DNA of 55,515 nucleotides from PVC group bacterium (GTDB taxonomy: Bacteria > Verrucomicrobiota > Kiritimatiellia > CAIKKV01), in the NCBI GenBank assembly GCA_945898015.1, contig CAMDGM010000023.1, positions 1-55,515 on the forward strand, in the 5' to 3' direction. A program made the translations under genes and the position numbers. The first letter of the stretch is position 1; each line of letters opens with the position of its first letter. Below, piece after piece: positions 26,601-32,441 of the stretch. The notes under the pieces are model-generated. The model did no database searches. It was not told the origin of the DNA and was given only the letters and a program-made list of their open reading frames with translations.

Positions 26601-26739
26601 AGCCGACGGCTTTGCCTTGGACCTGGCGGTAAATGCCGCATCGGCGGACGGGATTTGGTCCCGGATCCAACTGGCGGGCGTGTCCGCTCCGTACCCGTCG
26701 TCGGCTGGATATGCGCGGGTTGTCGTCGGATGTAAGTGA
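23692..26739 (+). CDS. Right-handed parallel beta-helix enzyme (GH141-like) with CBM9-like C-terminus
   Basis: The 1015-residue protein opens MAIHVGALANGKADGSAAHP with PTLEAARDAVRRLR, the standard opening of GH141-like and related beta-helix glycosidases, followed by VLIAPGVYRLNAPLVF. Residues about 300-640 are beta-helix coils rich in N and G turns (IVACALHDLGGGGVKIGHEG, YSGISCGWTWGYAP, GHGMLSDMGAIYTLGRQAG). The C-terminal region (about 850-1010) resembles the CBM9-like fold (SSVELFVAPEVG, GWAVALSIPMAVLGL). GH141 members include fucosidases and xylanases. The ATG at 23692 has GAGG upstream; ATG 23665 would add nine basic residues. No signal peptide. Confidence 0.9.
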   Translation: MAIHVGALANGKADGSAAHPYPTLEAARDAVRRLRSRGGLKLPVRVLIAPGVYRLNAPLVFTPEDGGTAECPVTWSGCGGRPLLSGARVIAGWRSGTINSRPCWQVDLQEVKAGRWWFTQLFVNGRRRLRARLPKQGFYRFAGVPEEEAKADGGGHFHGAKCAFFEPGEVRAFKNPADIEVVVPDHWYENHLRIESIDEANRLIRFATKGWSRFSRDETGRHTRFRLDHVAEGCLEPGDWYLDRPTGTLSYIPMPGEKLETALFEAPALDLLLSVQGDALDPQQRVRHLRFEFLDFRHTDWELPRDNPGALQSAMNVPAAVRLVGAEDCALYGCRVSQAGGWAIEVLRGCHRNRIVACALHDLGGGGVKIGHEGGLPREWVEGSQTAFRGLDAAALGWGPCREDPGGLMPGRDRSEPSATTVSDCSIHDGGIIFHSAIGVWIGDAGRNRVVHNRIWNFNYSGISCGWTWGYAPAFTCDNRIEGNHIHGIGHGMLSDMGAIYTLGRQAGTTIRRNYIHDVDSYGYGGWGIYTDEGSSWIRVEENVVCRTRSGGFMQHYGRDNMVRHNLFAEAVGTQVQISRREMMGSLTFRGNLVQGAGNGELWAGEGWATAGMDGNVYVGAPGRPAEFAGQTWEQWRAGGRDRAGKFLDAVLLDASGDLPLLGCPEAFKAAGLDPRRLAAVVAEAGPRLGLCLPPSIDDVRQEPEKRRPLVEACLWPWPAEWPGDHPWGSLPSCAITPQGEARTFSLTLENRGDAPVRGEYRLKVVPASAARFEGPRRLAVNLKPGARTQLEVTLVATGQSKAFSVAAEARGEHLFDSRLFCVVARGVPPTLTIQRLSVAPKSSELLKTLETLTSHPLDGNGCPVAATVRLAVAQDRLLIRMDTEDAAPVRRSLLWEGSSVELFVAPEVGVPRRQLIVAPPVGGEPVGIKLDTPAGMMVPEGVEAAGAMTQTGWAVALSIPMAVLGLEGAADGFALDLAVNAASADGIWSRIQLAGVSAPYPSSAGYARVVVGCK

Positions 26740-26815
26740 TGGTTTGCGATAGAATAGGCCGTCCCAAGGGAATCAACGGCATCGGGTATGAATTCTGGCA
26801 TTGGAGGAAAGAAGA

Positions 26816-27006
26816 ATGAACTCAAGAGAACGAGTGCTTGCCGCAATCAACCGGAAGCCGGTGGATCGAATCCCGACGGACATTTGGGCAACGGGCGAGG
26901 TTTTGGCCACATCCTTGCACCGTGCCACAATCTGCAGGTGAATACGCCCGTGGAGAACATCATCGCCATGTACGACGAAGCGTGGATATATGGAAAGCGG
27001 CCCTAA
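26816..27006 (+). pseudogene. UroD-like gene with its centre deleted
   Basis: After a good GGAGG, ATG 26816 opens MNSRERVLAAINRKPVDRIP, the standard N-terminus of this family. The frame stops at 26939-26941. In a shifted frame (about 26902 on), GHILAPCHNLQVNTPVENII and AMYDEAWIYGKRP follow, ending at TAA 27004-27006. That tail is the canonical C-terminus of the same family. About 280 residues between the ends are missing and the join is out of frame. The toxin-antitoxin pair on the minus strand lies just beyond. Confidence 0.8.
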
Positions 27007-27088
27007 TAACTGGCCGCACGAAGTGAAGGCGGCTTATCGAAAACCTGGGCATGGGCGGTTTTCTCAATCGCCTCGGGTTGTCATGTCT

Positions 27089-27934
27089 TCACTCGGGAAG
27101 CCGATCGAGCAACACCGAACGGACGCAACTTCCCGCTGCGGCCGGATCGTAGACAATGCCCTGGCGCAGGAGGTGCGCGGTGTCGGAGAGGAAACCGGCG
27201 TCCGCCAGATGAGATTCGAGAAGGGCGACGAACTCGCGGCGGCTGACGACAGACGATTCCTGGCGAAGATAGTGCAGGAACGAGGCGATGACGGCGTCCG
27301 GCTGGACCGCCGGTTTCGAAAGCGTGAGAGCATGATAGAGATCGAACAGGTCACGGCCACGACGGCGCTGGAACAGCGCGCGCAGCTTCGTTCCCAGCAT
27401 CTCATGGATGTCATACCCCCTTATGGCAGTCTTCACGACGGCGCCGCGGAATGGAAATCCAAACGGAACGGACACGACAGGACGATACGGCGTGCGCTCG
27501 GTCACATTGGCCTCCAGCACGATTTCCAGAGATGCGCCGGGCGTGCTGACGGATGGCACGGCATAGGTCATTCTCAAAATGCGCGACGGTCTGGCCTGGT
27601 TGCGAATGGCGAGCGTCATGGCGTCCCACGCCGATGCCTTGGGCGCCCCCAGAACATCGGCCAGCACGCGGCGCAGGGCCTTGCGGATGTGGTCTTCCGG
27701 GCGATCGCCGACCACCACGAGATCGATATCCTCGCTGAAGCGCACGGCTGGGGCGAGATAGACCTTGTGGAGCAGAGTACCGCCGCGCATGGCCACTTGT
27801 GCGCTCAGGAATGCATCACCGAACACGGCCGCCATGGTCCGGCACAGCAGCAGGTCCTGTTCGACCTGGCGCTGGCTCGGCCAGGGGACAATGGCCTGGT
27901 GGGCGAGAACGTCTTGACGCGTCAAGGGGTTCAT
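27089..27934 (-). CDS. abiEii: AbiEii-type nucleotidyltransferase toxin
   Basis: The 281-residue protein is the toxin of an AbiE type IV toxin-antitoxin system. The nucleotidyltransferase signature is present: GG51-52 and Lys57 in RGGTLLHKVYL, then Asp69 and Asp71 in RFSEDIDLVVVG. Residues 180-215 contain the family region HEMLGTKLRALFQRRRGRDLFDLYHAL. Such toxins modify tRNA with pyrimidine nucleotides and halt growth, protecting a population against phage or stabilising a region. Its start overlaps the antitoxin stop (ATGA), so the two are coupled. This is a foreign-looking insert within the glycan genes and lies on the opposite strand. Confidence 0.93.
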   Translation of the reverse strand: MNPLTRQDVLAHQAIVPWPSQRQVEQDLLLCRTMAAVFGDAFLSAQVAMRGGTLLHKVYLAPAVRFSEDIDLVVVGDRPEDHIRKALRRVLADVLGAPKASAWDAMTLAIRNQARPSRILRMTYAVPSVSTPGASLEIVLEANVTERTPYRPVVSVPFGFPFRGAVVKTAIRGYDIHEMLGTKLRALFQRRRGRDLFDLYHALTLSKPAVQPDAVIASFLHYLRQESSVVSRREFVALLESHLADAGFLSDTAHLLRQGIVYDPAAAGSCVRSVLLDRLPE

Positions 27935-28737
27935 GATGATCGGCCCTCAGGGACCAACAGACGCCACCGGCGCGACCGGGCCGTCTCCGTCAGGGGCAGT
28001 TTCGATGCTTCGAGTGAGACTCGTGCTATTCGGGAGGGCAGCCAACGATGAACGATTTCGGCAAGATGGTCTTCCCCCTCCATATCAATCAGATATCCGA
28101 GCCGTTGCGCGACGGCGGGTATGTCCTCGGCATCCAGCGCCGATTTCAGGGCCGACATGCGAAACGAGGGCAGGAGGGGTCTGAGGGTTTCCTGGACCCG
28201 GCCCATGCCGCCGATTCGGGAAGCGTAGCGAACCAGATCCAGTGCGGTGGCTTCAGGGGTACTGATTCGGATCGGCGCATAGGCGTTCGTCGGTTGCTGC
28301 ACGGGGGTTCGTTCCGGTTGGCGTTTCGCAAAAAAACGGATACGAACGCGTCCCAAAGATATCTCCCGTCGCGGAATGTCGGTAATGACTTGCGTAACCT
28401 GAACGGCCTGAGGCGCCGAATTGTAGGTCTCGGCGGCGGACTGGAGAGCAAGGTAGTAAGGATGGTGCAGCCAGCGGAAATAGGCGTCAAGCCACCACTC
28501 CACGGGAGGCGCACCCATGGGTCGGCATGACGATTCGACAATCAGAAAGAAGGGCTGGCGCGGAGAAACCCTGACAACCCGCTCCCCCAAGCGAAGCAAT
28601 TGTCCTGAGGCGGCAATCGTCGAAAGTCCAGTTCCATCAACAAGTTCAGAAAGAGAGAATGTGAGAACCCCTGTTTCGGCCAGTGCTTCAACAAAGGAGG
28701 CAGCAGCGCCAGTCTGGCGATATTTTCTGTAATTCAT
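27931..28737 (-). CDS. abiEi: AbiEi antitoxin/repressor
   Basis: This 268-residue protein is the antitoxin gene of the pair. The first 60 residues form a winged-helix-like DNA-binding domain (ALAETGVLTFSLSELVDGTG). A central segment (PPVEWWLDAYFRWLHHPYYL, then FFAKRQPERTPVQQPTNAY) and the C-terminal region (STPEATALDLVRYASRIGGM) match AbiEi family 4. AbiEi represses its own promoter and blocks the toxin. The Met at 28737 (MNYRKYRQTGA) fits the mapped promoter better than 28746. A promoter sits in the divergent gap: -35 TTGATT, -10 TATACT. Confidence 0.9.
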   Translation of the reverse strand: MNYRKYRQTGAAASFVEALAETGVLTFSLSELVDGTGLSTIAASGQLLRLGERVVRVSPRQPFFLIVESSCRPMGAPPVEWWLDAYFRWLHHPYYLALQSAAETYNSAPQAVQVTQVITDIPRREISLGRVRIRFFAKRQPERTPVQQPTNAYAPIRISTPEATALDLVRYASRIGGMGRVQETLRPLLPSFRMSALKSALDAEDIPAVAQRLGYLIDMEGEDHLAEIVHRWLPSRIARVSLEASKLPLTETARSRRWRLLVPEGRSS

Positions 28738-28762
28738 GTTGGTCATTACGTTTGCAGATTAA

Positions 28763-28790
28763 AGTATAAAACGCTAAACAATGCAATCAA
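28763..28790 (-). promoter_or_regulatory. Predicted promoter of the AbiE operon
   Basis: On the minus strand TTGATT (28790-28785) is followed after 16 bases by TATACT (28768-28763), a good sigma-70 match (4/6 and 5/6). It would start transcription near 28756, about 20 bases before the antitoxin ATG, and is a fitting place for AbiEi autorepression. Confidence 0.55.
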
Positions 28791-28849
28791 ATAGCACAGG
28801 CTTTTCAGGCAATAATATGCCACAACAAAAACATCGAAGGGTCGACAAA

Positions 28850-30955
28850 ATGGCTTCAGAAACAACCGTGACACGGGTTCTTGAGACTTATCCCGATCGG
28901 GTCCAGGCGCTGTTCGAGGCGCTGGATCTTGACCGGGCCGGGCTCCAGGCGGTAAAGGCGGCGGTGAGGCGCGGCGACACGGCTGCGGCCTGCCGCGCCC
29001 TGCTGGACTATTACCGGACCGGCGATTCCGGGAAGTGGCTGCGCGGATCGGCGGTTCAGCCCGGAAACGGGCGCGACGAGGGCGTGGAGAAACTGGTGGA
29101 CGGCATCTTCACGGATTACGGGCGGGACCACCGGTATCGCCTGGCGGACGGACGGATCGACTGGGTCGAGGAGGCCATCCAGTCCGACAGGGGTTGGGTG
29201 TGGAATCTGAACCGCCAGGAATACCTGCCGGGCGTGCTGGCGGCTTACCGAAAGACCGGCAACGCGCGGTATGTCCGGTGGATGGATGATCTGCTCCGCG
29301 ACTGGGTTGTTTCCAGCCTCCCCTACCTCGCCCGGGACACGCTCGACGCCCGATGGCGCGGACTGGAGACGGCGCTGCGCGTGAAGCAATGGGCGATCAT
29401 CTTCTACGCGCTTCAGCAGGACAGCCTCCTCAGCGACGCGACGCGGCTCCTGATGCTGACGAGCCTGCCGGATCATGCCCACTACCTGCTCCACTTTCAC
29501 AAACCCGGCGGCAACTGGATCACCACCGAGCTGTCGGCGCTGGGCCTGATCGCGGCGGCATGGCCGGAATTCCGCGAGGCCACGGCCTGGCAGGCGTACA
29601 GCGGCGAGACACTGCTCCGCTCGATGCCGGAGCAGATCTATCCCGACGGGGTGCAGATGGAGCTCACGAGCGGCTACCATTATGTGTCGTTAAAAGACTT
29701 CAGCCACTACGCGGATGTCTGCCGCGATGCGGGCATCCCGCTCCCGCCGGGATACCGGGATTGGTTGGAGAAGATGTGGAACTACCTGGCCTACTCCCTG
29801 CGGCCCGACGGCTGCGGCCCGCAGAACAACGATTCGGACCTGAGCGACTACCGGGAGTTGCTGATCAAGGCGGCGCGTGATTACCAGAGGCCGGACTGGC
29901 TCTACATCGCCACCCACGGCGAGCAGGGCGCGAAACCGAAGCAGGGGCCCTCGCTGATCTTCCCATGGGCGGGCCAGGTCATGGCGCGCAGCGGGTGGGA
30001 TGCCGATGTCTTGTGGATGTTCTTCGACATCGGGCCGCTGGGCATGGGGCACGCGCACTGCGACAAGCTTCATCTGTCCCTCCATGCAAACGGCCGCGAC
30101 CTGCTGGTCGATCCCGGCCGCTTCACCTATGCCTTCGAGAGCGCAGAGGGGCGCTTCCAGGGCAAGTATGCCGGCCTGTCGGTGGCGCACAACGTGATCC
30201 TGATCGACGATCGCGGCCAGGCAATGGGGCCGGGCGCAGTCGACAAGCCGGTGTCCGAGGAGGACTATCTCATTACCCCGGAGTTGACCTTCGCGCGGGG
30301 CTCTTGCGACGAGTTCTTCGAGGAGATCTACTCCGGCCGCCTGGCGGGCCGGGCCGCGCACACGCGGGCCGTGGTGTGCCTACCTGTCATCCCGAGCGAA
30401 GTCGAGGGATCTCCCGGTTCATCTCGCAACGAGTGGCTGATCATCGTCGCCGACCGGATCGAGACGGACCGGCCGCGCAAGCTCGATGCGCTCTGGCATT
30501 GGCATCCGCGCTGCACGGTGGCGATCGAGGGCCAGACCGTGCGGACGGTTGATCCCGGCGTCGGGAACCTGAGGATCGCGCCGGTGGCCGGGTTTGACTG
30601 GGCGGTGGAGACCGTCAAGGGCCAGGAGCCGGCGGGCATCCACGGGACCATGCAGGGCTGGTATGCCCATGGCTACAACAACTGGGAGTCAAGCCCGGCC
30701 TCGGTTTACACGGCCCGCATCGAGCGGACTTCGGCCTTCGCCTGGCTGCTGCTGCCGGCGCGCGGCGACGTACCGCCGATCCGGGGCGAGATCGTAGAAA
30801 ACACGGATGACGCCATTGCCGTCCGCATCCGGCGGCCGGGCCGGGACCCGTTCACGGTCCGCATCCCGTGGCGGGGCGGGTATATGGGGAGCGACATGCA
30901 TGAAGGACAAAAAGACGGCGCGAAGGAGATCGAACATGATCCAAGGTCGCGATAG
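28850..30955 (+). CDS. Heparinase II/III family polysaccharide lyase
   Basis: The 701-residue protein has an N-terminal alpha/alpha toroid (residues 60-370: DWVEEAIQSDRGWVWNLNRQ, ELSALGLIAAAWPE, YPDGVQMELTSGYHY) and a C-terminal beta-sandwich with HAHCDKLHLSLHANGRDLLV, the hallmark of heparinase II/III lyases. Tyr and His in SGYHY are likely catalytic. The ATG at 28850 follows GAAGGG; upstream Mets give no signal peptide. Residues near 512-520 encode VIPSEVEGS, the translation of an inserted repeat (see 30385-30412). The gene ends 19 bases past the start of a deleted UroD-like gene. Confidence 0.88.
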   Translation: MASETTVTRVLETYPDRVQALFEALDLDRAGLQAVKAAVRRGDTAAACRALLDYYRTGDSGKWLRGSAVQPGNGRDEGVEKLVDGIFTDYGRDHRYRLADGRIDWVEEAIQSDRGWVWNLNRQEYLPGVLAAYRKTGNARYVRWMDDLLRDWVVSSLPYLARDTLDARWRGLETALRVKQWAIIFYALQQDSLLSDATRLLMLTSLPDHAHYLLHFHKPGGNWITTELSALGLIAAAWPEFREATAWQAYSGETLLRSMPEQIYPDGVQMELTSGYHYVSLKDFSHYADVCRDAGIPLPPGYRDWLEKMWNYLAYSLRPDGCGPQNNDSDLSDYRELLIKAARDYQRPDWLYIATHGEQGAKPKQGPSLIFPWAGQVMARSGWDADVLWMFFDIGPLGMGHAHCDKLHLSLHANGRDLLVDPGRFTYAFESAEGRFQGKYAGLSVAHNVILIDDRGQAMGPGAVDKPVSEEDYLITPELTFARGSCDEFFEEIYSGRLAGRAAHTRAVVCLPVIPSEVEGSPGSSRNEWLIIVADRIETDRPRKLDALWHWHPRCTVAIEGQTVRTVDPGVGNLRIAPVAGFDWAVETVKGQEPAGIHGTMQGWYAHGYNNWESSPASVYTARIERTSAFAWLLLPARGDVPPIRGEIVENTDDAIAVRIRRPGRDPFTVRIPWRGGYMGSDMHEGQKDGAKEIEHDPRSR
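30385..30412 (+). repeat. Interspersed GAGCGAAGTCGAGGGATC-type repeat inside a gene
   Basis: TGTCATCCCGAGCGAAGTCG and the bases after it match a repeat I know from many bacterial genomes, recognisable in translation as VIPSEVEGS. It lies in frame in the lyase gene (near residue 512), between the conserved strands HTRAVVCLP and NEWLIIVADRIE. A typical copy is intergenic, so a coding copy is unusual. Confidence 0.7.
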
Positions 30956-31007
30956 ATCCATCGTGAGGGAGTGGGCGCGCCTGGCGATGGAAGTGGTGGG
31001 GGCCTGA
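30936..31007 (+). pseudogene. UroD-like gene reduced to its two ends
   Basis: GAAGGAG precedes ATG 30936. The 23 residues read MIQGRDRSIVRE, like the first residues of the protein at 42224 (MMNRRDTSIVKE), followed directly by EWARLAMEVVGA, which matches the end of that protein (EWARLAMEAVGA). So the first 11-12 and last 12 residues of a 42224-type gene are joined in frame, with about 390 residues missing. Confidence 0.8.
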
Positions 31008-31031
31008 CGGCAACAAGCTGGGAGAGATATC

Positions 31032-32114
31032 ATGACCAAACGCGAAATCATCAAAACCCTGTTGAACAAGCAACTGCCCGACCGGGTTGGGCTAAACGAG
31101 TCGTTTTGGCCGTTCATCGTCGAGAACGCCTGGCGCGCCCAAGGTATCGCGCCGGACACCGACTTCGTCCGGCGTTTCAACCTGGACCTGCGCGGCTTGT
31201 GCTGGTTTGCGGCACCGGCGCCGCGGCCGGACCTGGCCTGTGTCGTCGAAGAGTCGGACGACTGGATCGTGAAGCGGGATGGGTGGGGCGCCTCGCTGAA
31301 GACCTGGAAAAGCAAGGCGGGCACGCCGGAGCACGTGGACTTCATGATCTCCTCGCCGGAGGTCTGGAAGCGGGACTTCCGCGACGCGCTTGCGGCGGTC
31401 AACGTCCGGGACCATGTGGATCTTCCCGGACTCAAGACGAGCTATGCGCAAGCCATGGCCGGCGAGGAGTTTGTGACCTATGACAGCCTCTTCGTGTTCG
31501 AAGACCTGCGCCGCATCCTGGGCGATGTCGCCATGCTCGAATGCCTTCTGTTGGAACCGGAATGGATTCACGACATCTGTTCCCTGCTGACCGGCAAGTA
31601 CCTGGACTATTTCGAGTTGATGTTCCGGGAAGTGGGACTCCCCGATGGACTCCACATCTACGAGGACTTGGGTTATACGGCGAGCTGCTTCGCTTCGCCG
31701 GCCTGCCATCGCGAGATGATTCTGCCGTATCACAAGAAGCTCTTTAGTTTGTTCAAGGACTACCGTCTCCCGATCATTCTGCACACCTGTGGCGACTTCC
31801 GCCCGCATATCGACAGCATCATCGAGTCCGGCGTGGACTGCATCCAGGCGATGGAAGCCAAGACCGGCATGCATGTGGTGAAGCTGGCTGAACAGTACAA
31901 GGACCGGCTCTGCTTCATGGGCAACATCGATATCCGCGCCCTGGAGAGCGGCAACCGCGAGCGCATCCGGGAAGAATGCCTGGGCAAGCTCAACGGGATG
32001 AAGGCCCTGCGGGCTCCTTATGTTTACATGTCCGATCATTCCATTCCCCCGAGCGTGACTGTTTCGGACTACGAATTCATGCTCGAGCTGTTCTGGAAAA
32101 ACTGCCGGTATTAA
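31032..32114 (+). CDS. UroD/MtaA family protein with HxCG zinc motif
   Basis: A 360-residue member beginning MTKREIIKTLLNKQLPDRVG. It keeps HTCGD (His251, Cys253), the zinc-binding HxC motif of MtaA/CmuA-like methylcobamide methyltransferases. Other family landmarks are VTYDSLFVFEDL, LHIYEDLGYTASCFASP and CIQAMEAKTGMHVV. A methyl-transfer role is therefore plausible, perhaps on O-methyl sugars, but no corrinoid protein or CoM pathway gene is in the window. GGGAGAG precedes the start. It follows the deleted 30936 relic by 24 bases. Confidence 0.9.
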   Translation: MTKREIIKTLLNKQLPDRVGLNESFWPFIVENAWRAQGIAPDTDFVRRFNLDLRGLCWFAAPAPRPDLACVVEESDDWIVKRDGWGASLKTWKSKAGTPEHVDFMISSPEVWKRDFRDALAAVNVRDHVDLPGLKTSYAQAMAGEEFVTYDSLFVFEDLRRILGDVAMLECLLLEPEWIHDICSLLTGKYLDYFELMFREVGLPDGLHIYEDLGYTASCFASPACHREMILPYHKKLFSLFKDYRLPIILHTCGDFRPHIDSIIESGVDCIQAMEAKTGMHVVKLAEQYKDRLCFMGNIDIRALESGNRERIREECLGKLNGMKALRAPYVYMSDHSIPPSVTVSDYEFMLELFWKNCRY

Positions 32115-32132
32115 GAGGAGAAAGGACCCCTT

Positions 32133-32279
32133 ATGACATACAACAGCGACAAAATTACCTTTATGCAGCCGGTTCATCATCGGCAGGAGGATACGATGAA
32201 ACAAGCGCTCCAATTACACGGTCGAGCAGGGCGAGGGCGCGGCGAGGGGGACAGGGATGTCACGTTTCTGCAGCCGTGA
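32133..32279 (+). pseudogene. Short coupled ORF, probable deleted gene
   Basis: AGAGGAGAAAGG precedes an ATG that opens MTYNSDKITFMQPVHHRQED. A second start, MKQALQLHGRAG at 32196 in the same frame, has its own AGGAGG. The frame ends GDRDVTFLQP at TGA 32277-32279. The middle is Gly/Arg-rich filler. I read it as one or two gene starts joined to a distant tail. It lies in the 327-base gap 32115-32441; the rest of that gap (32280-32430) shows no other gene and probably carries the promoter of the next gene. Confidence 0.35.
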
Positions 32280-32441
32280 AGTGATGCGGAGTGTATGACC
32301 TCAGTATTCGCCCTGGGTCCGGGCATCGAGAGACCGCACGCGTTGTTATTGAGCACAAAAGTGGCCAAGATTGCAGCTTTCCGGCATACATGCTTGGGGC
32401 CGGTTACGCTATCGTGAGGGACAGAGAATCCAAGGAGGTTT

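Noticed and set aside
27000-28184. Plus-strand open frames opposite the AbiE pair
   Set aside because: They are antisense to a clear toxin-antitoxin operon and have no motif.
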